A DNA stretch of 64,000 nt from Thermus sp. 2.9. Its GTDB lineage: Bacteria > Deinococcota > Deinococci > Deinococcales > Thermaceae. The stretch spans positions 124,001 to 188,000 of the forward strand of contig NZ_JTJB01000003.1 of NCBI RefSeq assembly GCF_000794385.1. Direction: 5' to 3'. Below are positions 52,488-62,936 of this stretch, piece by piece (the first letter of the stretch is position 1; every line of letters starts with the position of its first letter). The translations under genes and the position numbers were made by a program. The notes under the pieces are model-generated. The model had not been told where the DNA came from and searched no databases. It saw only the letters and a program-made list of their open reading frames with translations.

Positions 52488-54151
52488 AGGGGGTCTTCCA
52501 GGGTGGCGCCCTCGTCCGCCTGGCGCACCAAGGCGGCGTAGCGGGCGAAAAGGCCGTGGCGGAAGGCGGGGGGGCGAGGTTGCCACCTCGCTTTGCGCCG
52601 GGCGAGTTCCTCCTCGGGGAGGAGGACCTCGAGGCGGCGGTTCTCCACGTCTATCCGCACCCGGTCCCCCTCTTCCAGGAGGGCGATGGGGCCGCCCACG
52701 AAGGCCTCGGGGGCGATGTGGCCGATCATGAGGCCCCGCGTGCCCCCGGAGAAGCGGCCGTCGGTGAGGAGGGCCACCTCGGGGCCCAGGCCTTCCCCCA
52801 CGATGGCGCTGGTCACGGAGAGCATCTCCGGCATGCCGGGGGCTCCCTTGGGCCCCACGTAGCGGATGACCACCACGTCCCCCGGGCGGATCTCCCCCTT
52901 GAGGACCTTTTCCATGGCCGCCTCCTCCGAGTCAAAGACCCGGGCGGGCCCCTCAAAGAAGGTGCGCTCGGTGCCGGCGAGCTTCAAAACCGCCCCTTGG
53001 GGGGCGAGGTTTCCCTTTAGGACCACCAGGCCGCCGTGGGGCTTTAGGGCCCTTTCCACGGGGAAGACCACCCGCTGCCCCTCCCGCTCCCGGTAGGCCC
53101 GCTCCACCTCCTCCGCCAGGGTCCTTCCAGTGAGGGTCTTTTCCTCCCCAAAGAGGAGGCCCGCTTCCAAAAGCCGCTTAAAGACCAAGGCGGTGCCCCC
53201 CGCCTCGTAAAGCTCCCAGGCGGTGTAGGTGCCCCAGGGCCTCAGGTCGGCGATGACCGGGGTCTTGCGGGAAACCTGGTCAAAGTCGTCCAGGCTGAGC
53301 TCCACCCCCGCTTCCTTGGCCATGGCCAGGAGGTGGAGCACGGCGTTGGTGCTCCCCCCCGTGGCGGCCACGGTGGCGATGGCATTGAGGAAGCTCCTGC
53401 GGGTGAGGAAGTCCTTGGGCTTCCAGTCTTTGGCGATGGCCTCCGATAGGATCCGCCCCGCCTCCCGGGTGGCCTGGGCCTTTTCCGGGTGGACGGCGGG
53501 GATGGCGTTGTAGCCCACGGGGGAGAGGCCCAGGACCTCCAGGGCCATGGCCATGGTGTTGGCGGTGTACTGGCCGCCGCAGGCCCCGGGGCCGGGGATG
53601 GCCCGCTTTTCTATCTCCAAAAGCTCCTCGTCCGTGATCTTGCCCGCCGCCCGCTGGCCCACCGCCTCAAAGACCTCCACGATGGTGAGCTTCCTGCCCC
53701 GCCACTCCCCGGGGGCGATGGTCCCCCCGTAGAGGACCATGCCGGGGACGCCGCTTCGGATGACCCCCATGGCCCCCCCGGGGATGGTCTTGTCGCAGGC
53801 GGAAAGGGCCACCATGCCGTCGTAGAGGTAGCCTTGGGCGATGAGCTCAATGCTATCGGCGATGACCTCGCGGCTAACGAGGCTTGCCCGCATGCCTGGG
53901 GTGCCCATGCTGATGCCGTCAGAGACGGCGGGGGCCCCAAACTCAAAGGGCACCAGGCCCGCTTCCCTTAGGCCCGCTTTAAGGTCTAGGGCCAGTTGCC
54001 GCAGGTGAAAGTTGCAGGGCATCCCGTCGGTGAAGGTGTTCACCACCCCCACAAAGGGCCTGGCGAAGTCCTCGTCCCCCACCCCCACCGCCCGGAACAT
54101 GCTCCGGGCCGGGGCCTGCTGCAGTCCCTTCTTGATGCGGTCCGATCTCAT
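52484..54151 (-). CDS. ilvD: Dihydroxy-acid dehydratase
   Basis: Iron-sulfur dehydratase of valine and isoleucine synthesis. 555 residues with cluster-binding [30 protein letters not shown], and [14 protein letters not shown], plus the C-terminal [23 protein letters not shown] 54151 (MRSDRIKKG) overlaps the SDR stop by 4 bases, making it the last gene of the run that starts with leuC, and hence probably under the leucine attenuator. Confidence 0.95.
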   Translation of the reverse strand: MRSDRIKKGLQQAPARSMFRAVGVGDEDFARPFVGVVNTFTDGMPCNFHLRQLALDLKAGLREAGLVPFEFGAPAVSDGISMGTPGMRASLVSREVIADSIELIAQGYLYDGMVALSACDKTIPGGAMGVIRSGVPGMVLYGGTIAPGEWRGRKLTIVEVFEAVGQRAAGKITDEELLEIEKRAIPGPGACGGQYTANTMAMALEVLGLSPVGYNAIPAVHPEKAQATREAGRILSEAIAKDWKPKDFLTRRSFLNAIATVAATGGSTNAVLHLLAMAKEAGVELSLDDFDQVSRKTPVIADLRPWGTYTAWELYEAGGTALVFKRLLEAGLLFGEEKTLTGRTLAEEVERAYREREGQRVVFPVERALKPHGGLVVLKGNLAPQGAVLKLAGTERTFFEGPARVFDSEEAAMEKVLKGEIRPGDVVVIRYVGPKGAPGMPEMLSVTSAIVGEGLGPEVALLTDGRFSGGTRGLMIGHIAPEAFVGGPIALLEEGDRVRIDVENRRLEVLLPEEELARRKARWQPRPPAFRHGLFARYAALVRQADEGATLEDPL

Positions 54152-54882
54152 GCGTCCCTCCAGCTGGCGGTTTTGCCGTGGTACTGCCTCGCCTTGGGAA
54201 GAAGGCACACCAGGGCCCTGGCTGCCTCCTCCGGCGTGAGCAGAAGCCCTTCTTCCTTGTAGCCCCTAAAGACCCGCTGGAGCACGGGCGCGGCGCTTCC
54301 CTGCGCCTCGCGGGCCTGGCGCTGCATTTCCGTTTCCACCACCCCGGGGCGGTAAACCAAACAGGCCACCTCGGGCACCTCCGCGGCCAGCTGCCGCGCC
54401 AGGTGCTCCTCCGCCGCCTTGGCCACGGCGTAGGCGCCGATGCCGGGGAGGTTTGTCTCCGCCGCTCCCGAGCCCACGTAGACCGCAAGCCCCTCCCCCT
54501 GGCGCCTTAGGAGGGGGTAGGCGAAGCGGGCGAGCTGGTAGCCGGCGATCAGGTTGGCCTCGAGGACCTCCATAAAGAGAGCCTCCGCCACCTCATAGAG
54601 CAAAGGCCCCGGGTGGAGGACCCCGGCGTTGTGGATGTAGCCGAAGAAGTTCCCAAGCCCCGCCGCCTTCTCCACCAAGGCCTCCGCCACCTCGGCCTTG
54701 CCGGCGCTTCCCGCCACGTGGGCCACCCTGGCCCCCAGGGCCTGGGCCTCCTCCGCCACGCCCCTTAGGGGAGCTTCCGAGCGGGCGTTGAGCACCAGGT
54801 CGTAGCCCGCCTTGGCGAGCTCCAGGGCTAGGGCCCTGCCGATGCCCCGGCTCGCCCCGGTGAGGATGAGGGTTTTTCTCAT
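54148..54882 (-). CDS. Short-chain dehydrogenase/reductase
   Basis: 244 residues. Cofactor loop [12 protein letters not shown] (TGxxxGIG), IHNAGV corresponding to the NNAG motif, and the catalytic Tyr/Lys YAVAK in [20 protein letters not shown]. It resembles sepiapterin reductase-like members; substrate unknown. Position in a leu/ilv operon might indicate a role with branched keto acids, but that is speculation. Overlaps ilvD and the degenerate uma2 by 4 bases each. Confidence 0.86.
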   Translation of the reverse strand: MRKTLILTGASRGIGRALALELAKAGYDLVLNARSEAPLRGVAEEAQALGARVAHVAGSAGKAEVAEALVEKAAGLGNFFGYIHNAGVLHPGPLLYEVAEALFMEVLEANLIAGYQLARFAYPLLRRQGEGLAVYVGSGAAETNLPGIGAYAVAKAAEEHLARQLAAEVPEVACLVYRPGVVETEMQRQAREAQGSAAPVLQRVFRGYKEEGLLLTPEEAARALVCLLPKARQYHGKTASWRDA

Positions 54883-55321
54883 AGGAGTTCCTCCGTGGGG
54901 ATTTCCACGCGGAGGGGGGGCTGGTTTTCCCCTTCCCAGCAGGCCCCGCCTTCGGGGCGGCGGTGGAGGAGGGCGCGCCTGCCCTCGAGGTCCACTGCCC
55001 AGGCCTTGGGCGCCCCGGCCTGGGCGTAGCGGGGGAACTTGGGGGTGGGATCGGGGCACAAGGGCGTGCCCACCCCCTCCGCCATCAGGAGGGCGCGGTT
55101 GGGATAGGGCCCGGACCCGGCAGCCACCAGGGGGTTCTGCGCGGAAAGCGGGGCCTCGCCGCGGGCGGCGAGAGGGGCGAAGCGGGCGGTGGGCGGCCGC
55201 ATGGCGGCAGCGAGCTTGGGACGGATGGGGTTCATCTCCCCGAGCCCCGGCCGCAGGTCCTCGGGAAGGACCCCAGCTTCCGCCGTGCGAGGGAATCCTT
55301 CTGGGGTGAGCCGGCAGTGGG

Positions 55322-55325
<4 letters not shown>
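54879..55325 (-). pseudogene. Degenerate Uma2-family paralogue with preserved reading frame
   Basis: 148 residues. The start (FPRTAEAGVLPEDLRPGL), middle (PLSAQNPLVAAGSGPYPN) and YAQAGAPKAWAVDLEGRR align with the intact Uma2 gene immediately upstream (FHRMGEAGILPEDARVEL; LSVQNPLVLEPETEVYPD; YAQAGVPEVWVLDLTRDR), so it is a tandem duplicate. The nuclease residues are lost: the YPD aspartate is YPN and the VIEVAESSLDYD segment is missing. The frame is nevertheless open and keeps 4-base overlaps with both neighbours, so it may survive as a translational bridge in the operon. Confidence 0.75.
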
Positions 55326-57500
<2,175 letters not shown>

Positions 57501-57511
57501 CTTCCACCTCC

Positions 57512-58930
57512 TCAGCGCGCGCCCACCACGCCGAAGACCTCCCGGGCGTCGGCGATCTCCCCGGCCACCGCCGCCGCTGCCACCATGAGGGGGCTCATGA
57601 GCACCGTGCGCCCCCTGGGGCTTCCCATGCGCCCTTTGTAGTTGCGGTTGGAGCTGGAGGCGCAAAGCTCATCCCCTTCCAGGCGGTCCGGGTTCATGGC
57701 CAGGCACATGGAGCACCCCGGGTTGCGCCACTCAAACCCCGCCTGGCGGAAAATCTCGGCGATCCCTTCCTCCTCGGCCCGCTTCGCCACCCACTCGGAG
57801 CCCGGCACCACCAGCGCCCGCACCCCCTTCTTCACCTTGTGCCCCTGGAGGTGGCGGGCCACCTCCCGGAGGTCGGAAAGCCTGGCGTTGGTGCAGCTTC
57901 CGATGAAGGCCACCTGGATGGGCACCCCCTTGATGGGCTGCCCCGGCCGAAAGCCCATGTAGGCCAAGGCTTCCTCGGCCACGGGGCGCTCCTCCTCGGG
58001 AAGCTCCTCCAAGAGGGGGATGCGCCCGTCAATGGGGATGGCCTGCCCCGGGGTGATGCCCCAGGTGACCGTGGGGGCGATCTCCTCGGCGCGGAAGGTG
58101 ACCACGTCGTCATAGGCGGCGTCGGGGTCGGAACGCCAAGCGAGCCACCTTTTCTTGGCCTCCTCCCATTCGGCCCCTTTGGGGGCGTAGGGGCGGCCCT
58201 CGAGGTAGCGGAAGGTGGTCTCGTCGGGGTTCACGTAGCCCACCCGGGCCCCACCTTCAATGGACATGTTGCAAAGCGTCATGCGGCTTTCCATGTCCAT
58301 GGCCTCCACGGCGCTCCCGCCGTACTCGTAGGCGTACCCCAGGCCCCCCTTCACCCCCAGGTGGCGGATGATGTGGAGGATCACGTCCTTGGCGTAGACC
58401 CCAGGGGCGAGCTTCCCCTCCACGTTGATCCGCCGCACCTTGAGCTTTTGGGCGGCGAGGGTTTGGGTGGCGAGAACGTCCCGCACCTGGCTCGTGCCGA
58501 TGCCAAAGGCCACGGCCCCAAAAGCCCCGTGGGTGGAGGTGTGGGAGTCGCCGCAGGCGATGGTCATCCCGGGTTGGGTGAGGCCAAGCTGGGGCCCGAT
58601 CACGTGGACGATGCCCTGGTTTCCGCTCCCCAGGTCAAAGAAGGTGATGCCGTGCTCCTTGGTGTTTTGCCGGAGGGCGTCCAGCATGCTCTGGGCCAAG
58701 GGGTCTTGGAAGGGCTCGGTGCGGTCGTGGGTGGGGACGATGTGGTCCACGGTGGCGAAGGTGCGGTGGGGGTAGCGCACCTTGAGCCCCAGGTCCTTCA
58801 GCATCCCGAAGGCCTGGGGGCTCGTCACCTCGTGCAGGAGGTGCAGGTCTATGAAGAGCTGGCTCTGCCCGTTTCTGAGCTTCCTCACCTCGTGGGCTTC
58901 CCAAACCTTCTCGTAAAGCGTTTTTCCCAT
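57512..58930 (-). CDS. leuC: 3-isopropylmalate dehydratase large subunit
   Basis: 472 residues of the aconitase superfamily. Cluster cysteines are in [14 protein letters not shown] and [13 protein letters not shown], with [14 protein letters not shown] for the active site. It starts [16 protein letters not shown] with a GGGAGGGA site immediately after the attenuator U run. First structural gene of the leu operon; expression should depend on the leader peptide upstream. Confidence 0.96.
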   Translation of the reverse strand: MGKTLYEKVWEAHEVRKLRNGQSQLFIDLHLLHEVTSPQAFGMLKDLGLKVRYPHRTFATVDHIVPTHDRTEPFQDPLAQSMLDALRQNTKEHGITFFDLGSGNQGIVHVIGPQLGLTQPGMTIACGDSHTSTHGAFGAVAFGIGTSQVRDVLATQTLAAQKLKVRRINVEGKLAPGVYAKDVILHIIRHLGVKGGLGYAYEYGGSAVEAMDMESRMTLCNMSIEGGARVGYVNPDETTFRYLEGRPYAPKGAEWEEAKKRWLAWRSDPDAAYDDVVTFRAEEIAPTVTWGITPGQAIPIDGRIPLLEELPEEERPVAEEALAYMGFRPGQPIKGVPIQVAFIGSCTNARLSDLREVARHLQGHKVKKGVRALVVPGSEWVAKRAEEEGIAEIFRQAGFEWRNPGCSMCLAMNPDRLEGDELCASSSNRNYKGRMGSPRGRTVLMSPLMVAAAAVAGEIADAREVFGVVGAR

Positions 58931-58944
58931 GGTTCCCTCCCTAT

Positions 58945-58976
58945 AAAAAGCCCCCCGGGTCCTTGGGGCCCGGGGG
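58945..58976 (-). terminator. Attenuator terminator of the leu operon
   Basis: On the minus strand CCCCCGGG (58969-58976) pairs with CCCGGGGG (58952-58959), with a short loop, followed by five T (58945-58949), 15 bases before leuC. The ascending arm CCGGGCCC can alternatively pair with GGGCCCGG in the leader gene. Confidence 0.82.
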
Positions 58977-58993
58977 AAAGCGGAAAGGCCTCC

Positions 58994-59041
58994 CTAGACC
59001 GGGCCCGCCCGGTCTAGGTCTAGCAGAATGCCCCGCCGCAT
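58994..59041 (-). CDS. Leucine leader peptide of the leu operon (15 aa)
   Basis: ATG 59039-59041 to TAG 58994-58996 encodes MRRGILLDLDRAGPV. Three of 15 residues are Leu (CTG, CTA, CTA), the CTA codons being unusual in this genome, with Ile (ATT) and Val as well. The last codons form a perfect 11-bp hairpin with the bases after them: CCTAGACCGGG-CGGG-CCCGGTCTAGG (58993-59018). A ribosome waiting at the CTA codons covers the first arm and lets GGGCCCGG pair with the terminator's ascending arm. Function is inferred from this arrangement. Confidence 0.78.
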   Translation of the reverse strand: MRRGILLDLDRAGPV

Positions 59042-59049
59042 TGCCCCCT

Positions 59050-59079
59050 AGCCTAAGGGTTTCGGGGCCCTTTGGTCAA
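59050..59079 (-). promoter_or_regulatory. Promoter of the leu operon leader
   Basis: -35 TTGACC (59074-59079), 18-base spacer, -10 TAGGCT (59050-59055), then 8 bases to the leader ATG. Same spacing as the aroF leader promoter. Confidence 0.7.
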
Positions 59080-59136
59080 GGTGGGATTTCGGGGAAGGGG
59101 GTGGAAGGGGGCTCCTTGGCTGGAGAAGGGGCCAGC

Positions 59137-59165
59137 TTGACGGGAAGCGCCCGTCCCCCTACAAT
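59137..59165 (+). promoter_or_regulatory. tRNA-Leu promoter
   Basis: -35 TTGACG (59137-59142), 17-base spacer, -10 TACAAT (59160-59165), 13 bases before the first base of the tRNA. Divergent from the leu leader promoter. Confidence 0.75.
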
Positions 59166-59178
59166 GACCCTTGCGTCT

Positions 59179-59265
59179 GCCGGGGTGGCGGAATTGGTAG
59201 ACGCGCATGATTCAGGGTCATGTGCCCGCAAGGGCGTGCGGGTTCAAGTCCCGCCCCCGGCACCA
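59179..59265 (+). tRNA. tRNA-Leu (anticodon CAG)
   Basis: Acceptor arms GCCGGGG and CCCCGGC with discriminator A and encoded CCA (59263-59265). The anticodon stem CATGA/TCATG holds loop TTCAGGG, anticodon CAG, reading CUG, a major Leu codon in this genome. A long variable arm (GTGCCCGCAAGGGCGT) marks a class II tRNA, and the T arm has GGTTCAAGTCC. It lies between the leucine attenuator and trpS. Confidence 0.95.
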
Positions 59266-59268
59266 AAA

Positions 59269-59286
59269 GGCCCCCGCAAGGGGGCC
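59269..59286 (+). terminator. Hairpin after tRNA-Leu
   Basis: GGCCCCC-GCAA-GGGGGCC, 4 bases after the CCA end, followed by CAAACCTTTT. A moderate intrinsic terminator separating the tRNA from trpS. Confidence 0.6.
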
Positions 59287-59310
59287 CAAACCTTTTGCTA
59301 CACTTAGGCC

Positions 59311-60324
59311 ATGAAGCGCGTCCTCTCGGGCATCCAGCCCTCGGGGGAGATCCACATTGGCAACTACCTGGGGGCCATCAAGCAGTGGGTGGCCATCGGG
59401 GAGAAGCTGGGCCGGGAGGCCTTCTTTTGCATCGTGGACTACCACGCCCTCACCAACCCCCTGGCCTACGATCCCCAGACCCTGGCCCGCCGCACCTTTG
59501 AGGCGGCCTTGGTGAACATCGCCGCCGGGCTTGACCCGGACAAGGTCACCCTCTTCGTCCAGTCCCACGTGCCCGAGCACACGGAGCTTGCCTGGGTCTT
59601 CACCACCCTCACCCCCCTAGGCGACCTCACCCGCATGACCCAGTTCAAGGACAAGGCCAGCAAGCAGGAAACCATCTGGAGCGGCCTCCTCATGTACCCC
59701 GTTTTGCAGGCGGCGGACATCCTCATCTACAAGGCGGACACCGTGCCGGTGGGGGAGGACCAGGTGCAGCACATTGAGCTCACCCGGGAGATCGCCCGCC
59801 GCTTCAACCACCTCTTCGGGGAAACCTTCCCCGAGCCCGAGGCCCTCTTGAACCCGGAGGCCCCCCGGGTGCCGGGCATTGACGGCAAGGCCAAGATGAG
59901 CAAGTCCCTGGGAAACACCATCGGCCTTCTGGAGCCCGAGGAGAGCATCTGGCAGAAGATCCAGCACCTGCCCGATGACCCCCAGAGGATTCGGCTTTCC
60001 GACCCCGGGGACCCCGAGAGGACCATCGTCTTCACCTACCTCTCCTACTTCGCCCCCAAGGAGCTGGTGGAGGTCCTGAAGGAGGAGTACCGCAAGGCGG
60101 GGGTGGGCACGTACGTGGTGAAGCGCATCCTCTTTGAGGAGATGATGAAGACCCTAAGGCCCATTCGGGAGCGGGCGGAGGCGCTTAAGCGGGACCCCGA
60201 CTACGTGATGGACGTTTTGGTGGAGGGGGCGAAGCGGGCGCGGGGGGTGGCGGCGGCCACCATGGAAGAGGTGCGGGAGAAGGTGGGCCTCCTCCTGCCC
60301 AAGAAGCGGCCGGTCCCGGCGTGA
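59311..60324 (+). CDS. trpS: Tryptophanyl-tRNA synthetase
   Basis: 337-residue class I aminoacyl-tRNA synthetase. HIGH-like motif SGIQPSGEIHIGNYLGAIKQ at the N terminus, and KMSKSLGNTI as the KMSKS loop at about 194-203. TACACT (59299-59304) is 6 bases before ATG 59311, a leaderless arrangement. Its TGA overlaps the GTG of scpA. Confidence 0.96.
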   Translation: MKRVLSGIQPSGEIHIGNYLGAIKQWVAIGEKLGREAFFCIVDYHALTNPLAYDPQTLARRTFEAALVNIAAGLDPDKVTLFVQSHVPEHTELAWVFTTLTPLGDLTRMTQFKDKASKQETIWSGLLMYPVLQAADILIYKADTVPVGEDQVQHIELTREIARRFNHLFGETFPEPEALLNPEAPRVPGIDGKAKMSKSLGNTIGLLEPEESIWQKIQHLPDDPQRIRLSDPGDPERTIVFTYLSYFAPKELVEVLKEEYRKAGVGTYVVKRILFEEMMKTLRPIRERAEALKRDPDYVMDVLVEGAKRARGVAAATMEEVREKVGLLLPKKRPVPA

Positions 60325-60971
60325 TCCGCTTGGCGTTTCCTGGTTTTGCCGGGTCTCCCTCAGAGCTCCGGGAGGCCCTAAGGCGGGGGCGGCTTTCCCC
60401 CAAGGACCTCCCCGTCCTCCAGGTGGTGGAGCAGGCCCTTTCCCAGGTGCCGGAGGACCTAAAGGCCAAGGCCGAGCTTCTGCCCCTTTTGGCGGAGCTC
60501 CTCGTCCTGAAGCTCGCTCCGGAGAAGGCCCTGACGCCCAAGGAGGAGGGGGAGGAAGCCCCCTTGGTGCGGGTTCTTTTGGACCTTTCCGAGGCCGTGG
60601 CCTTTTTGGAAGGGCGTTTGGCCAAGCGGGCCCGGCTCTACCCAACGGCGCCTCCCCCTGTGCCCAGGCCTTCCCTGCGGCTTCCCCCCGGGGTCTTGGC
60701 CGAGGCGGCCCGCCCCTTCCGCAAGGCGGTGCTTCACCTGCCGCGGGAGGCCTTTGGATTGCAGGAGGCCTGGGCTAGGCTTTTGCCCTTCCTGAAGGGC
60801 CGGGTGGCCTTCCACCGCCTACCCCTTCCCTCCTGGGAGGAAAAGGTGGTGGGCTTCGCCGCCCTTTTGGAGGCCCGCCGCCTCGGGCGGGTGCGGCTTC
60901 ACCAGGAGGCTCCCTTCGCTCCCCTCTACGTGGAGGTGGAGGGTGCCCTCGAGGCGCGGCGCTTGGCCTAA
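60321..60971 (+). CDS. scpA: Segregation and condensation protein A
   Basis: 216 residues, kleisin of the SMC complex. The N-terminal SMC-binding helix bundle (LAFPGFAGSPSELREALRRG) and the C-terminal winged helix (WEEKVVGFAALLEARRLGRV) are typical, although the protein is shorter than many ScpA and the linker is Pro-rich (APPPVPRPSLRLPPG). GTG start coupled to trpS. The partner scpB is about 50 kb away in this window. Confidence 0.85.
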   Translation: MIRLAFPGFAGSPSELREALRRGRLSPKDLPVLQVVEQALSQVPEDLKAKAELLPLLAELLVLKLAPEKALTPKEEGEEAPLVRVLLDLSEAVAFLEGRLAKRARLYPTAPPPVPRPSLRLPPGVLAEAARPFRKAVLHLPREAFGLQEAWARLLPFLKGRVAFHRLPLPSWEEKVVGFAALLEARRLGRVRLHQEAPFAPLYVEVEGALEARRLA

Positions 60972-61374
60972 CCCCGCCTCGCCTCCCGGGCCAGAAGCCC
61001 CATGCTGATGGCGATGAGGAGGAAGGCGATCAGGGCCTGCAAGGGGATGGGGAACTGGGGGATGTATTCCACGGAGCAGGGCACCGGGGGCTTGCAGGCC
61101 AGGGTGAAGAGGTCAGGGAAGCGCTGCTCCATAAGGTGCAGGGTGCTGATGCTTCCTCCGATGAGGGAAAGGGTGAGGCTGTAGGGCCACACCCCAAGGT
61201 CCTGCCGCCAGAGGGCGAGGCCCAGGATCACCGCTGCGGGTACATGAAGATGCGCTGGTACCAGCAGAGCTCGCAGGGGAGGAAAAGCCGCACCTCGGAG
61301 TAGTAGAGGCTACCCAAGGTGGCCACCAGGGCCACCACCCAGGCGAAGCTGAGGAGGAAAGCGCCGCGCTTCAT
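60968..61374 (-). pseudogene. DsbB/BdbC-type disulfide bond formation protein, frameshifted in this sequence
   Basis: Four-helix membrane oxidase that re-oxidises a DsbA-like partner. The first frame gives a membrane helix and [13 protein letters not shown] with the CxxC active site. The second frame gives LALWRQDLGVWPYSLTLSLI and ACKPPVPCSVEYIPQFPIPL with the second cysteine pair. Adding one G in the GGG run at 61238-61240 joins them ([15 protein letters not shown]). TATGCT (61382-61387) lies 7 bases before the ATG. It converges on scpA with a 3-base overlap. Confidence 0.85.
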
Positions 61375-61381
61375 CGGCTAA

Positions 61382-61397
61382 AGCATACCCCTAAACT
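61382..61397. promoter_or_regulatory. Divergent leaderless promoters (dsbB-like / DUF5522 gene)
   Basis: Minus TATGCT (61382-61387), 7 bases from ATG 61374. Plus TAAACT (61392-61397), 7 bases from GTG 61405. Only 30 bases lie between the start codons. Confidence 0.55.
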
Positions 61398-61404
61398 GGT
61401 GCTT

Positions 61405-61557
61405 GTGAAGGGCGAGGACGAGGCGTTGCGCGAAGGGGAAGACTTCTACTGGGAAGGGGATAGGATGGTCTTCACCGAGGCTTACCACCGCAAGCGGGGC
61501 TACTGCTGCGGCTCGGGGTGCCGCCACTGCCCCTGGCGGCCCAAGGAGGAGGATTAG
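61405..61557 (+). CDS. DUF5522 family small cysteine-rich protein (50 aa)
   Basis: GTG start. The protein starts MKGEDEALREGEDFYWEG and ends with the family signature GYCCGSGCRHCPWRPKEE: four cysteines that could bind a metal. Function of the family is unknown. It overlaps the convergent ftsY stop by 4 bases. Confidence 0.82.
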   Translation: MKGEDEALREGEDFYWEGDRMVFTEAYHRKRGYCCGSGCRHCPWRPKEED

Positions 61558-62468
61558 GCTTCTAGAAGGGCCTCCACGAAGGCTTCGGCGTCAAAGGGCT
61601 GGAGGTCCTCCGGGCCCTCCCCCACCCCGATGAACCGGATGGGCACCTTCAAGGTGCGCACGATGGGCACCAGGACCCCTCCCTTGGCGGTGCCGTCCAG
61701 CTTGGTGACGATGACGCCGGTTAGGCCCACCGCCTCGTGGAAGCGCTTGGCCTGCTCCAGGCCGTTTTGCCCGGTGACGGCATCCAGTACCAGCCAGACC
61801 TCCTTGGGCTCCTCGGGGTCGGCCTTGGCGATGGCCCGCTTCACCTTCTTGAGCTCCTCCATCAGGTTGTGCTTGGTGTGGAGGCGGCCGGCGGTGTCCA
61901 CGAAGAGGAGGTCAAAACCCCGCGCCTTTCGGGCCTGGGCGGCGTCAAAGGCGAGGGCGGCGGGGTCCGCCCCTTCGGGGCCTTGGATCACGGGGATGCC
62001 CAGGCGCTTGCCCCACTCGGCGAGCTGCGTGGCCCCGGCGGCGCGGAAGGTGTCCCCGGCGCAGAACATCACCTTCTTGCCCAAGGCTTGGTAGTAGCGG
62101 CCCAGCTTGGCGATGGTGGTGGTCTTGCCCACCCCGTTCACCCCCACCACCATCACCACGTGCCCTTGGGGCTCCACGGGCTTGGGGGTTTGGGGGCGGA
62201 AGCCCAGCTTGCGCAGGGTTGCCCGGCGCTCGTCCGGCTCCAGCATCTGGACGAGCTTTTCCTTCACCGCCTCCTTCAGGTCCTTCCTTCCCGAGGCCTT
62301 GAGCTCCGCCAGGAGTTCCTCCGTGGCCGCCACCCCCACGTCGGCGGCCAGGAGGGCCATCTCCAGCTCTTCCAAGACCTCCTCGGGGTTGCCGCCCCAG
62401 GGGATGGCCTTGAGGAGGGTTTCCCGGGTCTTGGCGAGCCCGGCCTTTAGGCGGTCAAAGAAGCCCAT
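61554..62468 (-). CDS. ftsY: Signal recognition particle receptor FtsY
   Basis: 304 residues: N-terminal helical bundle (KAGLAKTRETLLKAI) and GTPase domain with VVGVNGVGKTTTIAKLGRYY (G1), DTFRAAGATQLAEWG, VDTAGRLHTKHNLMEELKKV (G3), TKLDGTAKGG (G4) and GVGEGPEDLQPFDAEAFVEAL. It docks SRP-ribosome complexes at the membrane. It lacks the long acidic A domain, as in other Thermus. The start overlaps the stop of the barrel gene by one base. Confidence 0.96.
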   Translation of the reverse strand: MGFFDRLKAGLAKTRETLLKAIPWGGNPEEVLEELEMALLAADVGVAATEELLAELKASGRKDLKEAVKEKLVQMLEPDERRATLRKLGFRPQTPKPVEPQGHVVMVVGVNGVGKTTTIAKLGRYYQALGKKVMFCAGDTFRAAGATQLAEWGKRLGIPVIQGPEGADPAALAFDAAQARKARGFDLLFVDTAGRLHTKHNLMEELKKVKRAIAKADPEEPKEVWLVLDAVTGQNGLEQAKRFHEAVGLTGVIVTKLDGTAKGGVLVPIVRTLKVPIRFIGVGEGPEDLQPFDAEAFVEALLEA

Positions 62469-62905
62469 CAGCGGAAGTTTACCCCCAGGGCGAAGCGCCA
62501 GACCTTGGGGAAGTCGGCGAAGCCGTAGACGTAGCTCCCCTCGGCGAAGAGGCCCGTGTAGGGGTCCAGAAGGCCCTCGAGGCCCAGGGTGAAGCCCACC
62601 CCGGCGGTGGGGCGTGGCCCCAAGAGGGCGCCCAAGCCGCCCCCGAAGTAGGGGAGGAGGCCCTGTAGGCCCGGCTCGTACTGGCCCAGGTCCGGCTTGA
62701 AGAGGAGGGCGGCCTCCAAAGCCACCCCGGGAGCGGCGGGGGCGAGCTCCGCCGTGAGGCGGCCCACCAGGTTCTGTCTTAAGTGGCTTTCCACCCCGGC
62801 CCCAAAGGTGAGGCCCAGGGCTTCCCCGTGGCCGAAGCGCATCTGGATGGCGCTTTGGGCGCCGGCCAAACCGAGCAGGAACAAGAGGACGAAAACCCGC
62901 CTCAT
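62468..62905 (-). CDS. Secreted protein, possible small outer-membrane beta-barrel (145 aa)
   Basis: Signal peptide MRRVFVLLFLLGLAGAQS, then Gly-rich alternating strands (LTFGAGVESHLRQNLVGRLT, LLPYFGGGLGALLG, GVGFTLGLEGLLDPYTGLFA) ending ...WRFALGVNFR with a terminal aromatic-x-Arg pattern typical of outer-membrane barrels. No named family. TATACT (62913-62918) lies 7 bases before the ATG, giving a leaderless transcript that continues into ftsY. Confidence 0.72.
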   Translation of the reverse strand: MRRVFVLLFLLGLAGAQSAIQMRFGHGEALGLTFGAGVESHLRQNLVGRLTAELAPAAPGVALEAALLFKPDLGQYEPGLQGLLPYFGGGLGALLGPRPTAGVGFTLGLEGLLDPYTGLFAEGSYVYGFADFPKVWRFALGVNFR

Positions 62906-62936
62906 CCCGCCCAGTATAGCCCTTTCGCGCTTCTTT

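Noticed and set aside
59266-59310. Tryptophan leader or T-box in front of trpS
   Set aside because: Only 45 bases separate the tRNA from the trpS start, with no leader frame containing Trp codons; the hairpin fits a tRNA terminator and trpS has a leaderless -10.
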